Origin: Ottowia sp. SB7-C50
GTDB taxonomy: Bacteria > Pseudomonadota > Gammaproteobacteria > Burkholderiales > Burkholderiaceae_C
Reading direction: 5' to 3'
Assembly (NCBI RefSeq): GCF_033110285.1
Contig: NZ_CP136995.1
Coordinates: 1,364,001-1,428,000, forward strand
DNA length: 64,000 nt
The position numbers and the translations under genes are program-made. Positions 41,771 to 52,648 of the stretch are shown here, piece by piece. The notes beneath the pieces are model-generated. The model did not search any database. It was not told where the DNA came from and worked only from the letters and a program-made list of their open reading frames with translations. Every line of letters starts with the position of its first letter. The first letter of the stretch is position 1.

Positions 41771-41820
41771 AGCTATTAAAAATATAGCTGCAGACGCTGA
41801 TCTGGAAAGCGCCGCTGGCG
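41771..41820 (+). repeat. Dispersed palindromic repeat (family A)
   Basis: TTAAAAATATAGCTGCAGAC...CTGATCTGGAAAGCGCC matches the family pattern: an A/T-rich lead, ATAGCTGC, then GCGCTTG-N5-CAAGCGC-like arms. Intergenic, after the aldehyde dehydrogenase gene. Confidence 0.7.
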
Positions 41821-41892
41821 CATCGGGCGTCACCGCCTGATGAGGCCAATGCGCTGATGGCCTGCCAGCCTGATACTTCAGTTCAAGCACCC

Positions 41893-41927
41893 AAGCCGCC
41901 CGGCCCTGCCGCGGCGGCTTTGTTTTT
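41893..41927 (+). terminator. Rho-independent terminator after the aldehyde dehydrogenase gene
   Basis: AAGCCGCC and GGCGGCTT form the stem and are followed by TGTTTTTT. It lies 148 bp past the stop, after the repeat, and isolates the catabolic operon from norC. Confidence 0.85.
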
Positions 41928-41969
41928 TGGCGGCCTTCCTCAATATCCGACTTGAACCGTCGGGCATTC

Positions 41970-41983
41970 TTGACTTGCTTCAA
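41970..41983 (+). promoter_or_regulatory. Crp/Fnr-type (Dnr/NnrR) box upstream of norC
   Basis: TTGACTTGCTTCAA fits the TTGAT-N4-ATCAA consensus with one mismatch in each half. The nirS upstream region carries TTGACTTGGTTCAA, differing at one base. The centre is about 67 bp before the norC ATG; if at -41.5 the start site would be near 42018, with TACGCT as -10. Confidence 0.75.
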
Positions 41984-42043
41984 GGACGCTGCGGGGGCGC
42001 GTTTCTACGCTATGCGGGTTACCACCAAGCGAGGGAAATCCCC

Positions 42044-43974
<1,931 letters not shown>

Positions 43975-44003
43975 TCTGAATCGAACAGCCAGAAACCGGA
44001 CTT

Positions 44004-44107
44004 CCGGACGCAGAGGACGCAAAGGATTCGCAAAGGACGCAAAAGAAAACCCGGTGTGGGCTGTTTTTCTGCGTCCTCTGCGTCATCTTTGCGTCCTCTG
44101 CGTCCGG
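44004..44107. repeat. Small element with perfect 21-bp terminal inverted repeats
   Basis: The 104-bp stretch begins CCGGACGCAGAGGACGCAAA(G) and ends with its exact complement, with further GCAAAGGACGC-type repeats inside. Related elements are at 53985-54155 and, more diverged, about 9250-9545. It sits between norB and norQ. Confidence 0.85.
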
Positions 44108-44132
44108 CTCTTGGGGTGGCGCTTCCCGTTCC

Positions 44133-44942
44133 ATGAATCTCACTGATCCTCCTGCCCTCGCTGCCATTCCCTTCTATGCCGAGCAGCGCAACGAGTGCTC
44201 CCTATTCGAGCACGCCTACCGGCAAAAGCTGCCCGCGCTGCTGAAGGGCCCCACGGGCTGCGGCAAGACGCGCTTTGTCGAGCACATGGCCGCGCGCCTG
44301 AGCCGCCCGCTCATCACCGTCAGTTGCCACGACGATTTGACGGCGGCCGACCTGGTGGGCCGTTACCTCATTGGCGACGGCAACACGGTGTGGAACGACG
44401 GCCCGCTGGCGCGCGCGGTGCGCACGGGCGCCATCTGCTACCTCGACGAAGTGGTCGAGGCGCGCAAGGACACCACCGTGGTGCTGCACCCGCTGGCGGA
44501 CGACCGGCGCCAGTTGCCCATCGAACGCACGGGCGAGGTGCTGCAGGCGTCGCCCGAATTCATGCTGGTCGTGTCGTACAACCCCGGCTACCAGAACCTG
44601 CTGAAGAACCTCAAGCCCAGCACCCGCCAGCGCTTTGTCGCATTGGTGTTCGACTACCCCGAGCCGCAGGTGGAGCGCCGCATCATTGCTGCGGAATCAG
44701 GAGCAAGCGAGCAACTGGCGACGCGCCTGGTCAAGCTCGCGTCGGCCCTGCGCCGACTGACCGACCAGGACCTGGAAGAAACCGTCAGTACCCGCCTGCT
44801 GGTGATGGCCGCGCGCCTGGTGGACAGCGGCCTGCCCGAAGTACCCGCCTGCCGCGCCGCCATCGTCGACGCCTTGACCGACGACGCCGATACCGCCGAT
44901 GCGCTGCACGAAGTGGTGCTGGCGGCATTCGCGAGCGACTGA
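44133..44942 (+). CDS. norQ: NorQ/CbbQ-family MoxR AAA ATPase
   Basis: A 269-residue MoxR-type ATPase that, with NorD, is needed to activate NorCB, probably by inserting the non-heme iron. Walker A is GPTGCGKTRF (39-48). LVGRYLIGDGNTVWNDGPLA, Walker B AICYLDEVVEARKD, and the sensor region VVSYNPGYQNLLKNLKPSTRQR follow. Separated from norB by a terminal-inverted-repeat element and from norD by a composite repeat, though all read in the same direction. Confidence 0.94.
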   Translation: MNLTDPPALAAIPFYAEQRNECSLFEHAYRQKLPALLKGPTGCGKTRFVEHMAARLSRPLITVSCHDDLTAADLVGRYLIGDGNTVWNDGPLARAVRTGAICYLDEVVEARKDTTVVLHPLADDRRQLPIERTGEVLQASPEFMLVVSYNPGYQNLLKNLKPSTRQRFVALVFDYPEPQVERRIIAAESGASEQLATRLVKLASALRRLTDQDLEETVSTRLLVMAARLVDSGLPEVPACRAAIVDALTDDADTADALHEVVLAAFASD

Positions 44943-44978
44943 CCCGCATGCCGCCTCGCTGCAGCTTTGTCCGATCAA

Positions 44979-45095
44979 AAGGCCGCGGAGCAGGCCACGC
45001 CTGCGAACGCCATGCCCGGGCTTGCACCGGGCACTGGCGTTGTCCCCCCTCGCGCAGCAGAGGGGGAAGGCGCGTCAGCGCCTCAGGGGGGTGTG
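44979..45095. repeat. Composite repeat, inverted copy, between norQ and norD
   Basis: It contains GGCCGCGGAGCAGGCCACGC, CGGGCTTGCACCGGGC, GTTGTCCCCC and GAAGGCGCGTCAGCGCCTCA, the reverse-complement order of the copies at 31391 and 39895. It ends at the norD start codon. Confidence 0.75.
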
Positions 45096-47093
45096 ATGGA
45101 GGAATGGGTCGGCGAACGCTGGCACCGATTCATCTGGCGCGCCGCCGACGCAAGCTTTCCGCGCGCCGCCGTCCAGTTGGAACAAGTTCAACGGCCGGTG
45201 CAGATGCTGTTTCGCGCCGGCGGTGGCGACCCGCTGGTCCGCGTGGTGCCGGCCACCGCGCAGAAGATCGGCGGCCCGCGCGGCTGGCTGCAGAAGCTGG
45301 CGGGGCAGGGCGAACGCGCGGCGGTATCCACGCTGGACGACCAGGCACTGGCGCTGCCCCCCACGCTGGCGGTGTTCGACGACCGGCAGCTGAACCGCGA
45401 CCTGTACCTGTGGCTGGCGGCGCAGGGCGCCTGCCACCAGGCCACGCTGGCAGGTTGGCTGGCCGACAACGTCCAGGCCACGCGGCGCGCGCTGGAGCGC
45501 TTTCCGGGGCTGCGGTCGCGCTATCGGCGCCTGGTCGACGCGCATCTGGCGCAGCGCCCTGCGCCAGAGCGCCTGCGCGGCCTGGCGCGCGCAATGGAGC
45601 AGGCGGTGCAAGCGGCGCTGCGTGCAAGTCTTTGTTTTTCGCGCGATGGTTCCTGTCTGTCTCCTTCGCCCTCTGGGGGAGGTCAGGGGTGGGGGCAGCC
45701 CACGCCACCTGCCGCCGTCGCGGTCACCACCGCAACCTTGCCCCAGCGAGGGAAGGAGTGGATCGCCATCGCCCCCGTCTGGCTCTGGCTGCAGGCGCTG
45801 CAAGTCACGCCGGATGATTCAAAATCCATAGCGCCTCAGGCAGACGCAGAAAGCGCCAGCGCCACGTCAGAACCCAAAAAACCCGTCAAGAACGACCCAA
45901 AGCGCCGGCGCGCCCAGCGCACCGAAGACACCAGCAACAAGGACGGCCTGGTGATGTTCTTCCGCGCCGAATCGATCCTGAGCTGGAGCGAGTTCGTGCG
46001 CGTCAACCGCACCAGCGACGACGAGGACAACCAGGACTACAGCGAAGTCGCCGACGACATGGAGCAATTGGCCATTGCGCAGCGCAAGCCGGGCGAGACG
46101 CTGGCCGCGCGCATCAAGTTTGACCTGGACCTGCCCAGCGCCAGCGCCGACGACATGCCGGTGGGCGAGGGCGAGCCGCTGCCCGAATGGGACTATCAGC
46201 AGCAGCGCCTGGTGCCTGACCGCTGCCGCGCACAGCGCCTGCGCCATCAGCCGGCGGCGCACGATGCGGCGGAATCCGGAGCGCCCGACGACGCAGCGGC
46301 GCTGGCGCGACGCCTTCGCACCACCTCGCGCCAGGTGCGCCGGCGCTTCGAGGTGCTGCGCGCCGCGCCGCGCTGGCAACACGCCCTGACGCAGGGCGAC
46401 GAACTGGATCTGGATGCCTGGGTGCGCCACCAGGTGGACCGGCGCGACACGCGCCACCCGCACGGCGAATCGCCGCCCATCTTTTCGCGCCGCGTGCGGT
46501 CTGAACGCAGCCTGTCCACGTTGATGCTGGCCGACCTGTCGCTGTCGACCGACGCCTACGCCACGCAAACGGCGCGCGTGATCGACCTGGTGCGCGACAG
46601 TCTGTTCGTGTTTGGCAACGCGCTGGATGCGGTGGGCGACCCGTTCGAGATGCTCGGTTTTTCGTCCGTGCGCCGTGCGGTGCGCATGCATGAGTTGAAG
46701 CGCTTTGGCGAACCATGGAACGACGCCGCCCGCCAGCGCGTGGCGGCCATCAAGCCGGGCTTCTACACCCGCATGGGTGCGGCCATCCGCTATGGCACGC
46801 TGCGCCTGGGCGAGCGGCCCGAGCGCCAGCGCCTGATGCTGATCCTGTCCGACGGCAAGCCCAATGACCTGGACCACTACGAAGGCCGCCACGGCCTGGA
46901 GGACACGCGCCACGCCGTGCAGGCCGCCCGCGCGGCCGGGCTGGTGCCGTTTTGCGTCACCATTGACCAGGAAGCCCACAGCTATCTGCCGCGTTTGTTC
47001 GGCAGCCAGGGCTTTGCGCTGGTCCATCGGCCTGAACAGCTGGCGGGTGGCTTGACACAGGTGTATCTGCGTTTGACTGCTTCGGTCAGATAA
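45096..47093 (+). CDS. norD: NorD, VWA-domain nitric oxide reductase activation protein (with repeat-derived insert)
   Basis: A 665-residue partner of NorQ in NorCB activation. It starts MEEWVGERWHRFI, typical of NorD. The C-terminal VWA domain (about 475-660) keeps a MIDAS-like LADLSLSTDAY, then LILSDGKPNDLDHYEG and TIDQEAHSYLPRLFG. Two repeat-derived stretches interrupt the middle in frame. Residues about 184-223 (SPSPSGGGQGWGQPTPP ... TLPQRGKEW) match the element in nirGH and nirDL, and residues about 240-256 come from a family A repeat (45817-45863, DDSKSIAPQADAESASA). A basic/acidic linker follows. Upstream in-frame codons belong to the composite repeat. The frame is intact, so it is probably functional. 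Confidence 0.92.
   Translation: MEEWVGERWHRFIWRAADASFPRAAVQLEQVQRPVQMLFRAGGGDPLVRVVPATAQKIGGPRGWLQKLAGQGERAAVSTLDDQALALPPTLAVFDDRQLNRDLYLWLAAQGACHQATLAGWLADNVQATRRALERFPGLRSRYRRLVDAHLAQRPAPERLRGLARAMEQAVQAALRASLCFSRDGSCLSPSPSGGGQGWGQPTPPAAVAVTTATLPQRGKEWIAIAPVWLWLQALQVTPDDSKSIAPQADAESASATSEPKKPVKNDPKRRRAQRTEDTSNKDGLVMFFRAESILSWSEFVRVNRTSDDEDNQDYSEVADDMEQLAIAQRKPGETLAARIKFDLDLPSASADDMPVGEGEPLPEWDYQQQRLVPDRCRAQRLRHQPAAHDAAESGAPDDAAALARRLRTTSRQVRRRFEVLRAAPRWQHALTQGDELDLDAWVRHQVDRRDTRHPHGESPPIFSRRVRSERSLSTLMLADLSLSTDAYATQTARVIDLVRDSLFVFGNALDAVGDPFEMLGFSSVRRAVRMHELKRFGEPWNDAARQRVAAIKPGFYTRMGAAIRYGTLRLGERPERQRLMLILSDGKPNDLDHYEGRHGLEDTRHAVQAARAAGLVPFCVTIDQEAHSYLPRLFGSQGFALVHRPEQLAGGLTQVYLRLTASVR
45648..45765. 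repeat. GGGGGAGGT-type intragenic element within norD
   Basis: TCTCCTTCGCCCTCTGGGGG, AGGGGTGGGGGCAGCC and CTTGCCCCAGCGAGGGAAGG resemble the elements at 54684-54834 and 56308-56450. The length keeps the norD frame open. Confidence 0.65.
45817..45863 (+). repeat. Family A repeat inside norD
   Basis: GATTCAAAATCCATAGCGCC then AGACGCAGAAAGCGCCAGCGCC. In frame, extending a variable linker. Confidence 0.6.
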
Positions 47094-47115
47094 ACTCAAG
47101 CGTTGCACAATTCTG

Positions 47116-47850
47116 GTGCGTGCCTTGCGGTCCGCGCCATCGAGCACGTCCGTGGATCTCGACAAGTTCAACTACCCGCGCTATCTCTCCACGCTGCCGC
47201 TGTTTTCCAGCATGCGCGAGGACGAACTCAAGCACCTGGCCACCGGCTGCCACCTGCGCCGCATGGAGCGCGGCAAGCTCATCTTTCGCGCGGGCGAGCC
47301 GTGCAACGAGTTCCACGTGACGGTGCTGGGCCAGGTCAAGCTGTTCGCCATCTCGCCCGCAGGCGTCGAAAAGGTCATCGAACTCTGCGGCCCCGGCCAC
47401 TCCTTTGCCGAAGCGGTGATGTTCATGGGCGCGCCGTATGTCGTGTCGGCCCAGACGTTGACGGACTCGCTGATCCTCACGGTCGACAAGGAGATGGTGG
47501 TCTCCGAAATCCGCCAGAACCCCGACTTCTCGCTGCGCATGCTGGCCGGCCTGTCGCGCCGCCTGCACGGCCTCATCAAGGACGTGGAAGGCTATGCCCT
47601 GCACAGCGGCGTGCAGCGCGTCATCGGTTACCTGCTGGGCGACCGCATGAACGAGAGCGAAGCCGCCTCCGAAGCCATCACCGTGTCGCTGCCCGTCAGC
47701 AAGGCATCCATCGCCTCGCGCCTGTCGCTCACGCCCGAATACTTCTCGCGCGTGTTGAACGAGCTGGAGACAGCGGGGCTGATTCACGTCGACAAGCGCG
47801 ACATCCACATCACCGATACGGCGCGGCTGGCGAATTACCAGCCGAGATAA
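47116..47850 (+). CDS. dnr: Crp/Fnr-family regulator, Dnr/NnrR type
   Basis: A 244-residue regulator with an N-terminal cyclic-nucleotide-binding-like beta-roll (LPLFSSMREDELKHLATGC; GPGHSFAEAVMFMG), a long dimer helix, and a C-terminal helix-turn-helix. Its recognition sequence TPEYFSRVLNEL carries the E-x-x-S-R of FNR/DNR proteins that read TTGAT half-sites. The N-terminal cysteine cluster of oxygen-sensing FNR is missing, which fits the NO-responsive Dnr/NnrR group. The start is uncertain: GTG 47116 or GTG 47152 (VDLDKFNYPRYLS). It lies 22 bp after norD; likely targets are the boxes at 41970 and 60169. Confidence 0.88.
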   Translation: MRALRSAPSSTSVDLDKFNYPRYLSTLPLFSSMREDELKHLATGCHLRRMERGKLIFRAGEPCNEFHVTVLGQVKLFAISPAGVEKVIELCGPGHSFAEAVMFMGAPYVVSAQTLTDSLILTVDKEMVVSEIRQNPDFSLRMLAGLSRRLHGLIKDVEGYALHSGVQRVIGYLLGDRMNESEAASEAITVSLPVSKASIASRLSLTPEYFSRVLNELETAGLIHVDKRDIHITDTARLANYQPR

Positions 47851-47859
47851 GGACGCTGC

Positions 47860-50800
47860 TCAGCGTGTGGCGCGCTGCATGGCGGCAACGATGCGCTGCG
47901 TTTCCACGCTCACCGTGGTCACCCGCGCCAGCAGGTCGGCCACCTTTTCCTTGTAGTCGGCAAAGCGGTAGGTGTCGAACTTCTCGCGGATTGTGGGGTC
48001 GCGCGGCTTTTTTTCCTTGTACTGGTCCAGCACCCAGTCGATCGCGCAGCGGTTGCCCAGCTTGTAGGCCCAGACTTCGGGCGGCACGCCGCGCAGCATG
48101 GTTTCGGTGTCGAGCGTGATGCTGCCCGCCGCGTGGTCGCTGCGCAGCAGGGCCTTGGGTGGCAGGCCGGCTGCGCGCGCCTTGGCATCGGGCTCGTCGT
48201 GGCGCTGCAACGCGAAAGGCTCCACCTGCTCGTAGTCGATGTGCAGTCGCATCAACTCGGCACCCCAACCGGCCCATTGCCAGAAGCCGGCGTAGAACGG
48301 AATGCGCGGAAACTCGCGCTTCAGGTTGAGCGCGTACTTTTCGCGGTACACCGGGTCGTGCAGCACGGCGTAGCAGTAGTGGAAGATGGCTTCCTTGTCG
48401 ATCTTGCGCGCGCCTTTGCCCTTGCCGATTTCGCTGGCGTAGTGGGCAGCAAATTGCTTGAGAGCCCAGTCGGTGATGTTGTCGATCGAGTTTCCTGCGG
48501 CGTTGCGTGTGATCGAATACTGTTGCGTATCACCCAGAAAGTGCCAATCGGCAAGTTGATCAACCGCTAAGGCAGAGAAGGCCTTTGATGCGCCGGGTGC
48601 GGTGAGTGCAATAGTCGATACACGCTGCGAGTAATCGTTGCCGAACATGTCGGCGTGGTTCCCGGTGAGTCGATCAGAGAAGATAGGGTCGGCGTAATAA
48701 GCGAGGCTGCAGTACGGCCGATACATGGACTTAACGACTCGAGTCTTCGCGTAACTAGCCGCGCTCGTCCGCGCCAGATTGCCGAGTAAGCCAGCGCTCC
48801 ATTTGATCGACTTGCGTAGCGTTTTGGGATCAATGTTTCCGGCCTTTTGAACACGAGCGCGCTCTTCGTTATAGGTTTCGATCAGAAATTCGGTTTTCTT
48901 CCTTAGCGAAAGCACCGTGTAGTCGTAGGCCCACTCATCTCGGGCTGTATTGACGCCATTGGAGAACAACTTGAAAACTGCACGCTCTTTCGCCGCCGTC
49001 TTCGCCGCCTTCGTCTCCTTGCTAGCCAACGGAATCAGCGTCTCGAAATCGTTGTTGGCCTGATTGATCCAGTTGCTCTTGGCGTCAGGGCGAACCACGT
49101 CAAACTGCCGACTGCGCAAGGGCCGCGTGCTGATGAAAGACAGCTTTTCTTCGGCTTTCGCGTAATCGCGCGCGGCCTCGTACATGATCTTGCAGCCGTG
49201 TGTGCCGTGCCTCCTGACGCAGAACCAGATCGCGACGCCCACACGAATCTGGTCGTGAAAGATGTTGCCGCCTTCCTGCCGCCGACGTTCGCCGCTGGTG
49301 CGTGCGTTTCCCTTGAGGTCAACAATCCAGATTTCGTTGAACTCCTGCGCGAGCACTTTGCGAAAACCGTCAAAGGTGCGGCTGTCGATGAATGAACTGT
49401 TGCTGACGAAGGCGATGATGCCGTTGTCGGCCAGGCGGTCGCTGGCCCAGCGGAAGAAGCGCGCGTACATGTCGTACAGCTTGGTCTTCTGCGCGGTGCT
49501 TTCGGCGATGTAGGTGGCCTTGATCCGCTTGTCGATGGCGGGGTATTCGCGGTTCTTGTTGTTGTCGTTTTCATTCGCCTGGTTGGCGTTGTACGGCGGG
49601 TTGCCGATGACGACGCTGATGCGGCGGCTGTTCTGGCGCCGGATGCGCTTGACGTTTTCTTCGCTCACGCTGCCGAACAGCTCGGCCGTAGTGCCGCGCG
49701 CGGCGGTGTGCAGGCCCACGTTGTCGAGCGTGTCGACAAAGCACAGGTTCTCGAACTCCTTGTAGCCGCCGGTGATGGCCGCATATGTGGCCTCGATGTT
49801 CAGGTTGGCCACGTAATAGGGCAGGATGGCCACCTCGTTGGCGTGCAGTTCGGTGGTGTACTTGTGCTCCAGCTTCTTGGGCTGGCCGCGAAAGTGCTCC
49901 AGCAACTCGCAGATGAAGGTGCCGGTGCCGGTGGCGGGGTCGAGAATGTCCACGTCGCGGTCGATCAGGTTGCGGCCGAAGTGCTGCTCGCACAGCCAGT
50001 CGGCGCCGTCGATCATGAAGCGCACGATTTCGTTGGGCGTGTAGACCACGCCCAGCCGGTCGGCCGCCTTGACGTTGTAGACCTTGTAGAAGTTCTCGTA
50101 GATGACCTTCAGAAACGTCTGCTTCTCGTGGTGGTCGGCAATCTGCGCGGCGGTGGCGCGGATCGCGGCGTAGTACGACTCCAGCCCTTTGAGGGTGTTC
50201 TTCTTGAGCGCGCCAGTGAAGAAAGCCGCTTCAAGCGCGTACAGCTCGCGCGCGACGTTGTTGTGCTGGTGAAAGTCGCTGTCGTTGAAGACGTTGGCGA
50301 AGATTTCCTCGGTGAGGATGTGCTGGATCAGCATCTCGCGCACATCAGCTTCGCCCAGCGAAGGGTTGATGGCCTCCTGCGCATGCGCGAGGAATTTGGC
50401 GCTCGCCGCGCGGAAGGCGGGATTGGTGCGTTCCTGCGTGTCGATCATTTCGCGCAGCGCCTGCAGCACGGCGGGCAGGTCGGCCTTGAATTGCTCGACA
50501 GCGGCGCGAAAACCCGCGATCTCGGGGCGCTCGTAGCTGAAGAACAACTTGAGCAGCTTTTCCAGCGCGGTGGTGTCCTCGACGGTGCAGCGCATCACCT
50601 CCTGCCGGTGCTGCCAGAGCACGACGGTGTGGTCGTCGCTGAAGATGATGTTGTCCTGCGGGTAGCCCTTGTGCTGTTTCTTGGCGATCTCCTGGTCCAG
50701 ATCGTCGGCAGCGTCCTTGGCTTCCCAATACCCGAGCGGCATGCGCAGCTCGTGCAGCAACGCGCCGTCGACACTGATATTGGTCTTGGTGGCCGTCTTG

Positions 50801-50958
50801 AGCGGGTATTCGGCGAGAAACGTGAGGCCTTGCTGCTTGCCCCAGGTCTTGAGCAAGTCCTTGAACGCCTCACGGATGATGGTTTCGCGCTGGCTGCCGC
50901 TGACCTTCTTGATGAGGTCGAGCTGGCGCAGGTAATCGTTGATGAAGAGCTGGCTCAT
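47860..50958 (-). CDS. Type ISP/IIG-like restriction-modification protein without helicase domain
   Basis: A 1032-residue single-chain protein. A candidate PD-(D/E)xK nuclease lies at the N-terminus: NISVDGALLHE (Asp64) and GYWEAKDAA (Glu79-Ala-Lys81). A helical region leads to a gamma-class N6-adenine methyltransferase with motif I LDPATGTGTFICELL (about 337-351) and motif IV VVIGNPPYNAN (about 450-460). The C-terminal part, containing the presumed target-recognition region, matches the type ISP enzyme pattern. LlaGI-type ISP enzymes are about 1600 residues with an SF2 helicase after the nuclease; no DEAD/DEAH or RecA-like motifs are seen here. The region 48480-49340 is less GC-rich than the rest, as expected of an exchanged recognition domain. 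It lies convergent with dnr (9 bp gap) inside the denitrification cluster. Confidence 0.85.
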   Translation of the reverse strand: MSQLFINDYLRQLDLIKKVSGSQRETIIREAFKDLLKTWGKQQGLTFLAEYPLKTATKTNISVDGALLHELRMPLGYWEAKDAADDLDQEIAKKQHKGYPQDNIIFSDDHTVVLWQHRQEVMRCTVEDTTALEKLLKLFFSYERPEIAGFRAAVEQFKADLPAVLQALREMIDTQERTNPAFRAASAKFLAHAQEAINPSLGEADVREMLIQHILTEEIFANVFNDSDFHQHNNVARELYALEAAFFTGALKKNTLKGLESYYAAIRATAAQIADHHEKQTFLKVIYENFYKVYNVKAADRLGVVYTPNEIVRFMIDGADWLCEQHFGRNLIDRDVDILDPATGTGTFICELLEHFRGQPKKLEHKYTTELHANEVAILPYYVANLNIEATYAAITGGYKEFENLCFVDTLDNVGLHTAARGTTAELFGSVSEENVKRIRRQNSRRISVVIGNPPYNANQANENDNNKNREYPAIDKRIKATYIAESTAQKTKLYDMYARFFRWASDRLADNGIIAFVSNSSFIDSRTFDGFRKVLAQEFNEIWIVDLKGNARTSGERRRQEGGNIFHDQIRVGVAIWFCVRRHGTHGCKIMYEAARDYAKAEEKLSFISTRPLRSRQFDVVRPDAKSNWINQANNDFETLIPLASKETKAAKTAAKERAVFKLFSNGVNTARDEWAYDYTVLSLRKKTEFLIETYNEERARVQKAGNIDPKTLRKSIKWSAGLLGNLARTSAASYAKTRVVKSMYRPYCSLAYYADPIFSDRLTGNHADMFGNDYSQRVSTIALTAPGASKAFSALAVDQLADWHFLGDTQQYSITRNAAGNSIDNITDWALKQFAAHYASEIGKGKGARKIDKEAIFHYCYAVLHDPVYREKYALNLKREFPRIPFYAGFWQWAGWGAELMRLHIDYEQVEPFALQRHDEPDAKARAAGLPPKALLRSDHAAGSITLDTETMLRGVPPEVWAYKLGNRCAIDWVLDQYKEKKPRDPTIREKFDTYRFADYKEKVADLLARVTTVSVETQRIVAAMQRATR

Positions 50959-50998
50959 GGCGAGCCAGTGTATCGGCGGTGGTGACGTGGCCGCGTCG

Positions 50999-52606
50999 TC
51001 AGTGCGAAGTCCCCTCCGACTTCGAAATCTTGTTGTGCAGGTTGTACTTGCCCACCGGCTTGCGCATCGGTAGCCGCTTGATTTCCTTGAACGTCGCCGC
51101 GTCGTAGACGATCAGGGCGCCATCGTCTTCCCACAGGCTGGCCAGGGCGTATTTGCCGTCGCGCGTGAATTCGATGTGCGCCAGCGTCTGGCCGGGCGGC
51201 CCCTTGATCTCGGCCACCGGCGCCAGCGTGCGTTTGTCGATGATGGTCATGATGTGCTTGGCCTTCGGGTTCATCATCGAATCGGTCCAGGCGTAGGGCG
51301 TGGCCTCGTGGCTGCGCATGAAGAAGCCGGGGCCGGGCGTGGCGATGTTCTTCACCAGTTTCCAGGTCTTCATGTCGATGACGCTGATGGTGCCGTCCTG
51401 CAGGTTGGGGCTGGCCAGCACGCGCGTGCCCTGCCAGTCGAACGTGATGCCCGAGCCCAGGTGCGGCATGCCGGCAATCGGCAGCGTGGCGATCTTGCGG
51501 CGCACGTCCAGGTTGACGACCTGGCCGCTGGGTGTGCCGTCGGCGTGCGGGCGCGCGGCGCCCAGGGCGTGCGCGTAGCTTTGATCAAAGAAAAAATCGT
51601 CCAGCGGCTCGTCGAGCGGCGTGCGGCGCACGCCCTGAAAGCCTGGTTTGGCGATGGCCTCGCCCATCTTGTAGTCGTGCACCAGGCCGTCGTAGATGGG
51701 CGCGGCCTTCGGGTCGTAGCTGATCTCCCACAGCTCGGGGATGTCCTTCAGTGCGACGACAAAGCTCTTGCGCGGCTCCGCGTCGTACACGGCCGACACG
51801 CGCGAGCTTTGCTTGCCGTCGAGCGTGGTGGCGGCATAGGTCTTGACCGGCTTCAGGTCGGCATCGAACAGCACCACGGTGTGCGGCAGGTAGTTGGCGG
51901 CCATCACCCACTGGCCGTCGCCCGACACGGCGATGTTGCGCATGTTGATGCCGGCGCGCACCTCGGCCACGGTCTTCAGGTTCCACAAGTCGACCTTGGT
52001 GATCCAGCCGTCGCGCGAGCCGAAGAACACGTAGCGCCCATCGGGCGTGAACTTGGGGCCGCCGTGCAGCGCAAAGCGGCTGGCGAAGCGGTGGATGGGC
52101 TCGAACCTGTCGCCATCGACCAGCGAGACATGGTGATCGCCACCCTCGACCACCACGAACAGGTTCATGGGGTCGGCCTTCCACTGCGGTTGGGCGGGCC
52201 AGTCCTTCCAGCCCGCGGTCTCCACGCGGCTGGCGGCGATGTCGGCGTCGGTCCATGCCGGCGCGGGCGTGACGGGCGTGTAGATCCAGTCGGTGAGCGC
52301 GGCGATTTCGTCGGGCTTCAACGTCGCCTTGAACGGCAGCATTTGCGTGGCCGCGCGTCCTTCCTGAATCACCTTCAGGGCCTCGGGCTTGCGCAGCCGT
52401 GCCAGGCTTTCGGGCAGCAGCGCCGGGCCCATGCCGCCCAGGCGCTGGGCGCCGTGGCAGGCGGCACAGTGTTGCTGGTAAAGCGCCTGAGGGGCGGCTG
52501 TGGAGGCCGGGGTTGGCGCCGGCGCAGGCGTTTGTGCGGTGGCGGCGCCGGTGGCGGCGAGCAGGCAGGCGGCGAGCGCGCCACGGCGTATCACTTCAAA
52601 AAACAT
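50999..52606 (-). CDS. nirN: NirN, c-/d1-type cytochrome (dihydro-heme d1 dehydrogenase)
   Basis: A 535-residue periplasmic protein related to NirS. Signal peptide (LAACLLAATGAATAQ), Pro/Ala-rich spacer, cytochrome c motif CAACH (47-51), then a d1-type eight-bladed propeller (DPMNLFVVVEGGDHHVSLVDG; GRYVFFGSRDGWITKVDLWN; ATLPIAGMPHLGSGI). NirN catalyses the last dehydrogenation in heme d1 synthesis. The ATG shown lies in a family A repeat (52594-52637); a GTG four codons downstream (VIRRGALAAC) would give a more ordinary signal peptide. Last nir gene before the restriction-modification gene. Confidence 0.92.
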   Translation of the reverse strand: MFFEVIRRGALAACLLAATGAATAQTPAPAPTPASTAAPQALYQQHCAACHGAQRLGGMGPALLPESLARLRKPEALKVIQEGRAATQMLPFKATLKPDEIAALTDWIYTPVTPAPAWTDADIAASRVETAGWKDWPAQPQWKADPMNLFVVVEGGDHHVSLVDGDRFEPIHRFASRFALHGGPKFTPDGRYVFFGSRDGWITKVDLWNLKTVAEVRAGINMRNIAVSGDGQWVMAANYLPHTVVLFDADLKPVKTYAATTLDGKQSSRVSAVYDAEPRKSFVVALKDIPELWEISYDPKAAPIYDGLVHDYKMGEAIAKPGFQGVRRTPLDEPLDDFFFDQSYAHALGAARPHADGTPSGQVVNLDVRRKIATLPIAGMPHLGSGITFDWQGTRVLASPNLQDGTISVIDMKTWKLVKNIATPGPGFFMRSHEATPYAWTDSMMNPKAKHIMTIIDKRTLAPVAEIKGPPGQTLAHIEFTRDGKYALASLWEDDGALIVYDAATFKEIKRLPMRKPVGKYNLHNKISKSEGTSH

Positions 52607-52637
52607 AGCTGCTCGCGTTAATGGGACGGGCGCTGGG
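52594..52637 (+). repeat. Family A repeat covering the nirN start
   Basis: CTTCAAAAAACATAGCTGCT then CGCGTTAATGGGACGGGCGCTGG. Contains the upstream candidate start codon of nirN on the minus strand. Confidence 0.6.
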
Positions 52638-52648
52638 GGCCAAGTAAG

